The notes under the pieces are model-generated. The model was not told the DNA's origin, made no database searches, and saw only the letters and a program-made list of their open reading frames with translations. A program made the position numbers and the translations under genes. From the NCBI GenBank assembly GCA_900660155.1, contig CABFPE010000047.1:342777-406776 (forward strand): DNA of 64,000 nucleotides. The letters are read 5' to 3'. The DNA is from Hofstenia miamia (Eukaryota; Xenacoelomorpha; Acoela; Hofsteniidae). This document shows, piece by piece, positions 35,040-46,752 of this stretch (position 1 is the first letter of the stretch; the number at the start of each line of letters is the position of its first letter).

Positions 35040-35790
35040 CATGCAATCATATACACATACATATATTGTTATTTTTGGATCTCTCTTATTAGTAATATGA
35101 TCATGTATATGTAAAATAGAGATACCCAGATGAACATTCTATTTGTTAACAAATTAGAATGCTTGTTCGAAAAGTTGTAATATTTTATTAATATAGATAC
35201 AAAATCAATATCAATGGTGAAACAGCACTGCAAATTTGATCAGATAAGGTCTTTCAAATGTATGATAATTCGGGTAATAACTAGGGCCCGCGGTATACTG
35301 ATACCAAAACCGATAGCGCGATATCTTGTCTAAAAAATTTTAATTAAAAGTATGTGTATTATATGAAACCCCGCGGATTAATGTGAAAATTTTAAATATT
35401 TCTTTACGATGTCTAGAATAGCGCACGTCTATAATCATGCAGTTACAATTATATGGCTGATTAGAGCACCTAAATTTTATCAAAAAACTTTTCCAACAAC
35501 GAGATATTTATAGGTTTGTTCTTAAGAAAAACAGATTTATAATGTGCCCATTCGCTTCATTTATTTCTTTTTAATGAATAGTCATCAAATTTAAAATCCC
35601 TTTCATTTATGATCAAGGTCGAAAGATCCATTGCAGTTATATTAAACTGGAGATATGTAATATTTCTGCAAAGGTGCACCTATTTCCTGCATCTTAATGT
35701 TAAACATGCTTCTATAGTGCAGGTAAGAGTTCTATTCTCTCTGTCAGACTCCAATTTTGAATAAAATCCATGCATATTTGTAATTGTTAG
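35040..35790. other. Non-coding stretch
   Basis: No gene or repeat border seen. Confidence 0.4.
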
Positions 35791-35794
35791 GTCC

Positions 35795-35796
<2 letters not shown>

Positions 35797-35827
<31 letters not shown>
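35797..35827. repeat. (AAT)n microsatellite ending in an N gap
   Basis: About 31 bp of AAT units run into 597 Ns (35828-36424). On the minus strand this could be the 3' tail of LINE D, because TAA-type tails are known for several LINE clades; the gap prevents proof. Confidence 0.9.
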
Positions 35828-36424
35828 NNNNNNNNNNNNNNNNNNNNNNNNNNNNNNNNNNNNNNNNNNNNNNNNNNNNNNNNNNNNNNNNNNNNNNNNN
35901 NNNNNNNNNNNNNNNNNNNNNNNNNNNNNNNNNNNNNNNNNNNNNNNNNNNNNNNNNNNNNNNNNNNNNNNNNNNNNNNNNNNNNNNNNNNNNNNNNNNN
36001 NNNNNNNNNNNNNNNNNNNNNNNNNNNNNNNNNNNNNNNNNNNNNNNNNNNNNNNNNNNNNNNNNNNNNNNNNNNNNNNNNNNNNNNNNNNNNNNNNNNN
36101 NNNNNNNNNNNNNNNNNNNNNNNNNNNNNNNNNNNNNNNNNNNNNNNNNNNNNNNNNNNNNNNNNNNNNNNNNNNNNNNNNNNNNNNNNNNNNNNNNNNN
36201 NNNNNNNNNNNNNNNNNNNNNNNNNNNNNNNNNNNNNNNNNNNNNNNNNNNNNNNNNNNNNNNNNNNNNNNNNNNNNNNNNNNNNNNNNNNNNNNNNNNN
36301 NNNNNNNNNNNNNNNNNNNNNNNNNNNNNNNNNNNNNNNNNNNNNNNNNNNNNNNNNNNNNNNNNNNNNNNNNNNNNNNNNNNNNNNNNNNNNNNNNNNN
36401 NNNNNNNNNNNNNNNNNNNNNNNN
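35828..36424. other. Assembly gap, 597 Ns
   Basis: Sized gap; it probably hides the RT core and 3' end of LINE D. Confidence 0.95.
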
Positions 36425-37028
36425 AATTGGGTAAATGGCATTGAAAATAATTCTTTCAAAAATTAAGGAAAGATGTGAAAGAATGGATTTTGGTCTGTAA
36501 GATGAACAAAGATTTCAAGGGAGATTTTTTCCACTTTTAAAGATTGGAACAACAACAGCTATTTTCCAAATACTTGGATAACATGATTATATAATAATAG
36601 AACAAAAAAGGTGATATAATGGATCAGAAATTGATGATGCAATATTTTTAAGTAGTAAAGGAGGAAGTTCATCATACGGAGTAGATTGAGACGAAATCGA
36701 GTCAATTATTTTGAAAATTGAATGTGAAGTAAATGAATGAAGTATAATTTCTGTAAGATTGATGGTAGCTTCAAAATTACAAGTAGAAGTAGTATGGGCC
36801 GGTGAAGAGTCGGATGGGGAAAAAACAGAATAGAAATATTCGTTAAATAAATTGGAAATTTCAAGTGGTGTAGTAGCAAAGATGTTATTAAATTCTAGGA
36901 CGGTTGGAAGTGACTAAGTCTTGGAGAGAGTTTTAATAAGATTGTGAGCTTCATTGACAGTCAATAATGAAGAAATCTTATTCAGAAATACCACTTTATC
37001 TAGTTCTATTGATATATACAGTTCCTTA

Positions 37029-37570
37029 AGGTGTGTTCCCACTATCGACTTTTATCAGTAGATTTTAATCGAAAATGCAATTATTTTCGTTCACATTGGC
37101 GATTTTTTATCATCCGATTTTTTATGAGAAAATGCGGATTTGGAAGAGCGTTCAGATTATCGATTTTTTATCAGATGATAAATTATCATCTTTTGATTGA
37201 CAGTAAGAAAAACAGCAACATCTGTTTATGGATTGGTTTGTTTCGGATGTAAACAATGTTTACATATCTTGAAGTTGAAATATTTCAACGACAATAATTT
37301 ACATTTTGGAAGTCTGTTCCCTACTTGAGAAGAAAGCAATTAGTTTCAAGTAGCTATTCGACTAGTTTTAGTACCGTTCAGACTATCGACCTTTATCAGC
37401 TGATAAATTATCAGATGACAGTAATTTGGCTGTTTTGCCAAAAAATCGGATGGAGCTTTCAGACTATCGACTTTTATCAGCCGATAAAAAAGCAGATAGA
37501 GTGTTCACACTATCGACTTTTATCACCGATTTCTTGACAGATGATAAAAGTCGATAGTGGGAACACACCT
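37029..37570. mobile_element. MITE, PIF/Harbinger-type (542 bp)
   Basis: It has perfect 29-bp terminal inverted repeats starting AGGTGTGTTCCCACTATCGA (37029-37057 and 37542-37570) and TTA duplicated on both sides (37026-37028, 37571-37573). Removing it rejoins the LINE D reading region. A 3-bp TWA target duplication points to PIF/Harbinger. There is no transposase. Internally the TIR core ACTATCGACTTTTATCAG recurs in direct orientation near 37155, 37382, 37461 and 37507, suggesting iterated ends. Confidence 0.85.
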
Positions 37571-37592
37571 TTAGATGTTGCAAGAATACGAT

Positions 37593-38539
37593 TTAAGAGG
37601 TGCGGCATACCACAAGGATGAACAGACCATTTTTTAAGAAATCGAAGTCTATGAGAGATATGAACGGAATGAGAAGACAGAAAAACTGCAAGAGTTGTTG
37701 ACGTTTCCGTTTCCGTGGTGTGAACAACCGTTTACTAAGATTAATTGCGTCATGCAAAGGGAAAAGCAAATTGTCAGGATGAGTGTATTCTAAAGGATTA
37801 ATAAAGAGACAGGAACGAATAAAAAGATTAAAAGAATGAACATTGGAAAGGGAGTAAGAGAAAGAACTGTAAGAGGATGTATGTGAAATGTTTGAAGAAA
37901 AAGGAATTTCTGCTAAGATGAAAAGATGATCCGAAGAAAATGGGGAAGGATTAATAGAAGAAATGGAAACTTCAGTATTAGAATAAAAAGCATCCAAGAT
38001 ATTACCTGAGTCGTGAGTTGGAAAGGTTACAAGTTGTGAAAGATTTATATCAGTAAAAAATTTAATTAGTTCAAGTTCATATGGATCATTAGAAAATGGA
38101 ATATTCCAAACAACTTGAGGAAGGTTAAAATCTCCAGTCAAAAAGATAAAAGAGTGTAGCATTGCATGAGAAGCATTGAAGCATTGGAATTCGTCTAAAA
38201 TGGAAATTAGTACAGCAGAAAATAATTGAGTAGATATACGATAATTACTAGATTCAGGAGGAATATAAAAACAAATGACAAGGAAACTAGTGAGTTTAGA
38301 GTAAAGAATAGTAGATGCATGTTTGTAAAATATGAGAGAGGACAAGATGAGTTTAGAGCAATTATTGTACCTCCATGAGAGTGAGCTCCACGATCAGAGC
38401 GACAAATAACTGAGAAACTTGATGTGAGAAAAATTGAAGTTTCAGGAAACGAGTCATCGAGCCATGTTTCTGTTAAGCAGAGTATTGAAGGTTGAGAATT
38501 GAGCGAAGAAATAAATTGTGAGAGAAATCTAATCGACAA
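37593..38539 (-). pseudogene. LINE D endonuclease region of ORF2
   Basis: Two overlapping minus frames (38207-38539 and 37593-38345) give one AP-endonuclease-like domain after a single frameshift around 38250. The first holds Leu-Thr-Glu-Thr-Trp-Leu-Asp and Cys-Arg-Ser-Asp-Arg-Gly. The second holds Leu-Thr-Gly-Asp-Phe-Asn-Leu-Pro and Ser-Asp-His-Leu. These Glu, Asp/Asn and Asp-His residues are the catalytic set of LINE nicking endonucleases. The frame runs up to the MITE insertion point. Confidence 0.8.
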
Positions 38540-38589
38540 GAAATACCCCTAAGACTGCGGCAGTTACCTGAGAGCAGATATAAGTTTGA

Positions 38590-39288
38590 ATTATGTAGTC
38601 AATCAGTGGTGGCATTGATAGATGATGATGGAAGAGTGAGATCTAGTGATGAATTTTTTAAAAGAAGTTGTGGAAATCTAATTTTTAAATCAGAACGAGG
38701 AATGCCTGAGTTAATGAGTTCACGTCGAATACGAAGAATTTTAGATTCTAATTCAAGGTCAGAAGGTGATAAATCAGGTGAAATGAAGACGCTATGAGAA
38801 AAAGATTTGAGACGAAAAGCACTACTTAGAATACGACGACAGTCTCATTCTGAACGCAAACGTAAAATAATGCTTCTTTGGCGATTAGGAGAATAGCGAC
38901 CACGACGGTGAATGTCATCTATGCAAACATCAGCAATACCCAAGTGATTAAGAACTTCTTTGGTTGATTGGCAATCATGATCAATTTGTCTGTGAAGGGG
39001 AGTTTCTTTTGAATACCCTGCAATACCACGTATTCAAATAGATTTGCGAAAAGAGAGATCTTCCTGAAGATTGTTAACAGGGGTATTTTTAGTGATGGGT
39101 GGATAATTTTGTAATTTGTCGATTTTCCTAGTAATATCAACCAAATGTTTCTCAATGTTAGAATGATCGTTTATTTCTTTAATGGCTTCATGTAGCAATC
39201 CAGTCAATACCAACTTTGTAAAGGATTTTAAAGTACGTTCAGCATCAATTTCTTCACTTGCTGATAGCTGCAGCAATGATACTTTCAT
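38590..39288 (-). pseudogene. LINE D ORF1-like frame
   Basis: Begins at ATG 39288, breaks at a stop near 39034 and continues with a block that resembles the C-terminal nucleic-acid-binding part of LINE ORF1 proteins (Arg-Gly-Ile...Asp-Ile-His-Arg-Arg-Gly...Ile-Leu-Arg-Leu). It ends at about 38600, roughly 60 bp before the first endonuclease frame. A plus-strand open frame at 38606-38797 is its antisense shadow. Confidence 0.6.
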
Positions 39289-39300
39289 TTTGAAAATAAA

Positions 39301-42300
39301 TTTGTGTAATAAAATGAAATTTTCTTGAAATTGATGTTAACGTTTTAAACCGTTCGTTTTCCCACATCATATGTCAATAAAGTCAAAATTTAGAAATTAA
39401 TTCCCTTTTAAAAGGGAACTCCGAAAAATGTCATATAATAGATATAACCATGGTAAAATACGACTGCAAAAAACGATATTTTATTTTTTCTTTAATTTAT
39501 AACTCTGTAGTGCTGAAATAAATACCTAAAAAAGTCTAGACACAAAGAATATGGAAAAATGGGGTTTTAGATAAATAATTTAAATTTTATAAGGTGAAAG
39601 TTTGCATTTAGTAGGTAAAGAATAACAACCTAGTAATTACCGCCGTAAATTGTCGTGTTTTTTTTAAGTTAAAAGTATGCAGAGGGTATAAGCGCATTTG
39701 CCATTGTACAATAATTTTGTCCTTCTCACATACATTATCCTGTCATTTAGCAAACATAATTTATCCACGTTTATCAAATCAGCATTTTGGTGTTCTAGAA
39801 TATACCTTAACCCCGAGCTTAGTGAGAAGTTTACAAATATAATTTTTGGTCTGCAGGATTTACGGTCTTAGTAGTAGTATAGGCCGAGACGACAACGCAA
39901 TTTGCCCTTTGTTAGTTTGGCGGTGCTTGACTGGTGTGGCTATGATGCGATTATGGACTTTGACTTTCGGACGTCATTGAAATATATTCTGTTTTGTTCG
40001 ACAAACAAATTAATTTGCAATATATTGTTAAAATGTAGCAATTTTTTATTCACTTTAAATAATCAATTTACAAAAAACCATTGAAATTCTATGAGCAAAA
40101 ATTTCACGTGTTGGAATTACAAACAATATAATTTTTTTTTCAAACATTGAGAAAAATAAATAAATGTTTCACAGACGACATATATGTCAATTGCAAATAA
40201 TAAATACTTTTTTAACAGTTGAATCTATAAATATTTCCAAGTAAAAATAACTTTTAAAATATAAATACATGCTTCCACAGACGCGTACCCTCACCATACA
40301 GAGAGAACGAACATTTATAAATAATAAATTTATTTACAAAGAAAATATAAAATGCACTAATAAATGATGATAAAGTTCAATGAACAATGATAATATTCGT
40401 GATAAGTTCATGTTTGGATGAGAATGATGTAGGAAACATACGCAATGTGTATTTGTACGTTATGAATTTCACAAGGTAGTATCTAAATTAATGATTGATA
40501 AACAAGTCAAATGAGGTGACGTTCACAGCATAAACCACATGACAATTAAAAGTTTAAACAAATGCAATTAAAAAAGTTTATTAATGTATTAACAAATAAA
40601 TGCCGTTTTTATTTATGATAAAGTATATAATTAATTTAACATCAGACAACAAATTCACAGCAATTCATTAAAATAAAATTGATTATATTTTTAAAAGAAA
40701 TATCTTAAAAACTAACTAGAAATAATATTGCAAAAGCGTTAAGAATCAAAACAATATCTAAGATTTAATTATAAAAATAGCTCACCAAAAAGTTTGAAAT
40801 CCTTCAGCGTAGTTATTTTAGAAATATGAAATTCCATTATTCCGTCTGTATATATATTCATACGTGTACAAAGTTGTACTCTTTCGGATAACGTCAATAT
40901 TACATAGTTTCGTTATCTATTGCCATTGTTCAAATGTCAAAATGTTTTCAATCGTAAAGATTGTTATCTACCAAATAAATAGTCTATCACAAACTATAAA
41001 AACATGAAATTTAAATCACTTTATAAATTATCATAATTAAACATAAAACTATAATTTTTTCACAAGTGGGAAAGCAAACTAAACTATTATTACAACATGT
41101 TTGCAAGTGTGTATAGTTCATAGAATGTATGTTTAATCAGATTTTTACCAAATTTTCCTATTATAAGCATTTCAAAACCGTAGAGAGATTGAGAATTTCT
41201 AAAATAAAATCTGAAATTCATAGAGGTTCTACGGCATAGCATTCAAGAGAATGTGCTTTTTTGTAATGTGTGATTGTGTTTTTTGTGGTGCGTGTTTGTC
41301 TTCTTGCACATTATTACTTGCTTTTGCATGCTTTCTTTTGCTTTATTGTGTTTTTTGTAGTGTGTTTTTGTGTTTTTGCATATTATCAGTTGCTTTTTGC
41401 ACGTTTTGTTTTGCTTTATTGTGTTTTTTGTAATGTGCGATACCTTTTTGTCATAGGCATTGAACAAAATGAAAACTTCATGCCAGTATTAGAATAAGCT
41501 TTCAAGAACGAGAAAGAAAAACGTACATACACATAAACACGACTATTCTTTATAGTAAATTCAGATTTTATTTCAGTATTTTAAAGAATGAACGGTTTTG
41601 TTTTTAAATGTTTTATTTAATATCCCACATAAATATAAATTTTAAGACATTCTACAAATCAATGATTGTTAACGTATTTGCAGTTGTATAATAGTTTATG
41701 AATTTTAAAATATAAATTTTATAAATACTAAGAAAAAAAGTAAATATTTCAATACATTGAATACAATCAATGCTTAACAAAGGTTTGCATTGTTTCGCAG
41801 AAAGTACATGTGATTAAAAAATGATATATTTATTAGTTTTTACAAAATAAAAAGTTGTTTGCTTTTCCAAATAGTATTAAAGGAGATGTCAACTAAAAGA
41901 ACAATATCTCACTACAAATAAATTCCTCGATTAAACAGAAAGTGCATTAACGTAAAAAATTATTATTTTTGCTTGCTTTTCAAAATAATAAATTGTATGT
42001 ATTTCCAAACACTCATGAGATGCAGAATTCTGAGAAAATGACATAATAACACACGTATTGTATAAGCCTTATTCCTAATATTTCATTTATGTTTTTATCT
42101 ACAATGTGAAAAAGTAACACTCCCAATTTCCAAACTAAAAACAAAATGCTTTCAAAGTTATACACAGCTTTACAATGGCTTAAAGTGTTCACATTCGCAT
42201 TTTTCTTCAGTCAATGAGTAATCTTTGATAATCGTAAATCAATCCATAACGCCATTCCAAAATATATCAATTAGTTGTCATGAAATTCTCGAAACGTTGT

Positions 42301-43120
42301 TAATTTCTAAAAGACTAACACATTTTCATAAAGAATACATTAACGCAAGATGATAAAAATTTATTGATTTTACAAAACAAAGACTCGTGCACAGTTTGCA
42401 AAATAGCTTTAAACGCTCATGAAAATGAAAAATGATTATGGTTATTAAAGTAATTCTATATGATGTATAGCTTGCAGTGAACAGAAGCAAAGAAAAAATA
42501 GCATTGCAAATGAGATTCACACACGAGCGTCTCTATATGACTTCTATGTCTTGATGAACATTTGAAATTCCTTTGCCGTTAACGAAATTTCATAAAAATG
42601 TGGCCTCATTTAATAAAGAAAAATTTCAAAATTTAGATATTTTTATATATAATGTGTAAATGTAAACATGCTTAAACATACTTTCTTCTTCACAATATGA
42701 AGTATCTTACGCAAAAAAAGTAATTAAGTGGCAGGAAATACACGATAGTTTTGGTAAAGAAATTTCAAAATAATTTATTTATGTAAACCAAAAAAATTTT
42801 GTTTGAACGACTTAGTGACTATACCCTCTTTTCAGAATTACTATTTTTATACCTAGAAATTATATATCCACAGATAAACAGAAATAGATGTCCATACAAA
42901 AACATTTTTAAATTCAAAAGTTAGGATAAAACGTTTGATAAATGAAAATCAAAATTTCAAAAAAAATATTTTCTTAATTGAATAACTGGAGTTGAGATAA
43001 AAATAAGATAAGTTCTAGGAACTAGAGAATAAGAGATTTTTAAAAATATGAAAGAGAAATACCTTACTTGAAGTCTATATTTCGATCTACATGTTAACTA
43101 TCGCTTGATCAAAGACTAAT
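39301..43120. other. Gene-poor stretch
   Basis: About 3.8 kb of AT-rich DNA with no supported coding sequence. It includes the minisatellite at 41250-41445. It could be intron of a gene whose exons lie elsewhere. Confidence 0.45.
41250..41445. repeat. Minisatellite, about 72-bp unit, 2.7 copies
   Basis: GTGTTTTTTGT starts recur at 41276, 41348 and 41421 (72 and 73 bp apart), followed by a shared TTGC-A-ATTAT...GCTTT text. The open frames over it on both strands are translations of the repeat. Confidence 0.8.
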
Positions 43121-43126
43121 GTTATA

Positions 43127-43257
43127 TAGTTGGCTGCAAAAAAAATGAGACTGAACACCTATATTTTCACGCTTTGTGGAAACGTATTGAGACGTTTTAG
43201 AGGAAAACTATAAAAATAAAAGACAACGAGAATTTTGTGAACTTTAAAATGGTTAAA
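43127..43257 (+). mobile_element. Truncated Tc1-like element end
   Basis: Starts TATAGTTGGCTGCAAAAAAA and continues for about 130 bp nearly identical to the left end of the element at 45190 (through ATGGTTAAA, compare ATGGTCAAA). It is cut by a single n at 43258. Either a partial copy or an assembly misjoin. Confidence 0.8.
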
Positions 43258-43258
43258 N
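43258..43258. other. Single-n contig join
   Basis: Join placed inside a repeat end. Continuity of the flanks is doubtful. Confidence 0.7.
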
Positions 43259-45189
43259 CTTAATTACGACATACTACAAACACCGCCTTGTGATATGCAG
43301 TGGAACTTACTAAAATAAGGCCAACAAAGCACTTTAAGAATATTAGATGCAATGAATCAGTATTCTAAACATTTACAGTTAATGCTGTTTAAAACAATAT
43401 TAAAAAATGAGGGCATTCACAGTAAACAATACATATGCTGCAATTTTTTAATTTAGACATCAGCTATAGATTAGAAAGTTTGAATGCTAAGGACGTATAT
43501 CTAAACTTTATAATTTTAGATGCATTTTAAAAAGTTTTTTGCAATTTGTTACTTGTAAGTCCAGAACTTGTTCAAAAGACTCTTAAGAATCCATTTACTC
43601 CCTATTTGTTTAAAGGCAAATGCAATGGTTTAAGGTTTCAAAAATTGAAATTTCCTCTTATATAGGTGTGAATTCTATGATTTGAAAATATTTTTGTGAG
43701 CAAAAATGATTCAGTGATCTCATTGAACTGGCTTATTACTACCATATTCAACTATTGCAATTTTTGATGAATCTCAATTGAACAAGCAATTAATTTTAAT
43801 AATAATCGTTATTTTGGTGTTAAAATTTTATGAAATTATATATATATATATTTCATTATTGTAGTGAACTTGTATTTGAAAAATCTAATTGGAAATTCAA
43901 ACTATTTGGCTATGGTTATTTCTAAACTTTCCCAAATATTTCAAGGAGTGCCATGTGGCGACATTTCTCGAGCTATAACCTATACCACACCACAAAAATG
44001 TTTACAAATCCACACTAAGTCCAGACCACACCAGAGGATTGCAAATTTGCCACACAACATTTTTGACCAAACTGGTAAATATATCAGTACAAAGCATTGT
44101 AGACACTCAAGATTTTATGTATATTTTAAAATATTATACATAAAATTATGACAAAATTTGAAAAATTAACCATCTCCTCAGTGACGATAAAAATATAAAA
44201 ATATATCATTCACATGCAGAGAACAATTAATATATAATCAAGGTAAATTTAAACTCATGATGCTCAAATTGAAAAAATCGCCCATAAATGGGTCGCACAA
44301 TTTGATAAACCATATTCGTTTATCAATTCCTTAATTCGAAATTTAGCTATTGTTTTAAAAAATTGGTAAAATTAACTACTTATTTCAAAAACTTATTAAT
44401 TATAATAATTTTAAAGTTAAGTATTAAATTGTTGTTAGCCCAATAACTTTTTAAAAATGATTTTACAACTTTTGTAATGCTTCGAGTTTATGGTTAAATA
44501 TAAACTATTAAGGCTCAGAAACAAATAAGTTAATATTTAAAACTCAGTTTGCACTATAATCGCTCATTTGAACGTTAAGTTTAGTTGAAGCAATTGAAGT
44601 AATTTGATTGGCTGAATTGCGATGCAAAAACATTTTAACAATACGGCAATTATGATCGAGAATCCTTTATTGATTTATTTTAGTTTATTATTGAATTCAA
44701 CGCGATTGCAGTTACTTACAACTAAAATGCACTATAGTTAACGTTAGCAGAGCGCGATTGCACCCATTCTTTCCATTTTGTTATCATTTTATTAGCAAGT
44801 AAAAGCTTGCTTACTATTATAATAATGTGAAAAATAGCTATTTATAGGAAATTTCCTCATTATATATATACTGTATATATATATATATATAAACCTTATT
44901 AAAATGAAAATGTAAATGCAACAAATTTTTTACTGTCATAGTCTAACTCAAGATATTACCAAAACAGATTAAATATATACTTTCCTAGATTGCTGCATCA
45001 AATTGCAAATGGATTTATCTTGCGAACAATTAAAAAGTTTAGCAGCTCTTCTAAAATATCTTTTCTGTGGTTTAGATTTACAAATCTTATTAAACTTTTA
45101 GAATTTCATCTTAGTGTCCTATCTTTTGTACATTTTCTAGATATTTCTAGAAATCTACGTGCACCTGATAATGATAATATCAATTAGTA
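43259..45189. other. Non-coding stretch
   Basis: No recognised gene. Frames at 43864-44151 and 44990-45187 have no identifiable motif. Short (TA)n tracts lie near 43840-43850 and 44861-44891. Confidence 0.4.
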
Positions 45190-46459
45190 TAGTTGGCTGC
45201 AAAAAAAATGAGACTGAACACCTATTTTTTAACGCTTTGTGGAAACATATTGAGACGTTTTAGAGGAAAACTATAAAATAAAAGACAACGAGAATTTTGT
45301 GAACTTTAAAATGGTCAAACAAAAAAGTTAATTAATTAAACTGGTACTTCGTAATTATTTGAAAACACTTACCAAACAAATTGTTTTGCTTTGCAAAGTT
45401 TCTACTTGATTTCTTCGGAATGGAAACGTTGGAACAGCTTGAAAACGCCTTTGCGACATCGCAAATTTCTCGATCAACTTATTTTCGAAAGCTGAAAAAA
45501 ATTCGACAAGGAGAATCTCTCAAAAGAAGAAAAGGAAGTGGACGCCCTCGAAAAATTATTGGAAAATTCATTCAGAAAACAGTCGCAATTGCTCTCAAAA
45601 ATCCCTATATTTCTGGGAAAAAAATTGCAAACCGACTTCAAACTGAAGCCGACATCTCTGTGCATGAAACCACAGTTCAGAGAACACTGAAAAAAAGTGG
45701 AGTTACAAAAATTGGCAGAAAAAATCGACTTCTGATTACAAAAGAACATCAAGAAAAAAGATTAAATTTCGTGAAAGATTGGAAAGACTACTTTTGAAGA
45801 TGTTTGGATAACTGATGAGTGCGTATTTCAACTACACAGAAACAAAGTACAAATGTGGTCGTCAAAGAAATGTCCAAGACCAACAAAAGCGGTTCCACAT
45901 TTCGACCAAAAAATTATGGTTTGGGGAGCACTTTCCTATCGTGGGTTTTATTTGAAAATTTTAGACGGAAAAGCCACAATCGACAGTCAAAGATATTGCC
46001 AAATTATAGCTGAATTTATGCCTTATGCTGATGCTTTATATGATGATGGATGGATACTCCAACAGGACGGAGCAACCCCGCACACGTCAGCAAAGACAAA
46101 AAATTGGTTTTCTGAAAATATTATCCAGTTTTTGCAATGGCCACCAAGTTCTGCTGATCTTTCTCCAATCGAAAACGTGTGGCAGATATTGAAAAATGAC
46201 GTTGAGAAGAAAAATGCGAAAAAATATATCCGATTTAAAAGAAAAAATCCAAGAAAGTCAACACATTTTGACATCTGAAATGAAGTCCAATTTAATGAAA
46301 TCAGTTTCAGTTCGTTTGAATGAAGTTATTTAGACAGGAGGAAAACAAATTAGACTTTGATGCTTTTTACTTATAGTCCTTTAATGTATCTTTAAAATCT
46401 TACCTTTCTTGAGTTGTTACGTTCAGTAGTTCAAAAGTAATTTTTTTTGCAGCCAACTA
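45190..46459 (+). mobile_element. Tc1-like (DD34E) transposon, complete ends
   Basis: Inverted ends TAGTTGGCTGCAAAAAAA...GCAGCCAACTA (45190 and 46459) are flanked by TA on both sides, the Tc1/mariner target duplication. About 1.27 kb long, with a transposase frame of about 300 residues broken only twice. It lies 2 kb right of a near-identical truncated end (43127). Confidence 0.9.
45420..46333 (+). pseudogene. Tc1-like transposase, two 1-nt frameshifts
   Basis: The N-terminal paired-type HTH region (residues 1-125) contains Ser-Gly-Arg-Pro-Arg-Lys. The catalytic domain follows with Ile-Thr-Asp-Glu (first Asp, 45814), Gln-Gln-Asp-Gly-Ala-Thr-Pro-His (second Asp) and Ser-Pro-Ile-Glu-Asn (Glu). 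Exactly 34 residues lie between second Asp and Glu (DD34E). The frame shifts at a TTTT run (about 45793) and again in an A run (about 46218), then ends at TAG 46331-46333. Both breaks are single-base changes in homopolymers, so either recent decay or sequencing error is possible. An ATG at 45381 adds 13 residues upstream. Confidence 0.85.
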
Positions 46460-46752
46460 TATTATAAGTTATTAAAAGGTCTATTTGAAAAATAAGAACG
46501 TTTTTTAAAATTGAGATTATAATTAGAAATATATTCAGCTTGTTTCTTTTTAACTAAGATCATTGTCGGTGTATATAAACACCGTTATTTTTAGTCATGT
46601 GCTAATTTTTTGATTTGGCAAGTAAAATAAAGTTTTTTCATGCCTCCAAGTTAAGTAAATTTATGATTTGATTATTATGTTTAGTTAATGTTATAATATT
46701 TTATACTTATGAAATCAATAATTTTTTATATATGTTTGTTTTTTCTAATATA

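Larger units (their letters stand above)
36425..39300 (-). mobile_element. Long LINE (LINE D) with ORF1, endonuclease and start of RT
   Basis: On the minus strand, right to left: an ORF1-like frame with a helical N-terminal part (39034-39288) and an Ile-His-Arg-Arg-Gly-Arg...Arg-Ser-Ile-Ile-Leu block (about 38890). Then an APE-type endonuclease with Leu-Thr-Glu-Thr-Trp-Leu-Asp (38460), Gly-Asp-Phe-Asn (38130) and Ser-Asp-His (37930). Then the linker and the RT approach, Trp-Lys-Ile-Ala-Val-Val-Val-Pro-Ile-Phe-Lys-Ser-Gly with Tyr-Arg-Pro (about 36510-36570). A MITE interrupts it at 37029-37570. Stops and frameshifts are present but moderate, so it is one of the younger LINEs here. The RT core falls in the N gap. 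Confidence 0.85.

Noticed and set aside
35680-36459. 259-codon minus frame
   Set aside because: Mostly unknown bases in the 597-N gap plus an (AAT)n tract.
41243-41497. Open frames on both strands with Cys/Phe-rich or Lys/Thr-rich products
   Set aside because: They are translations of the 72-bp minisatellite.
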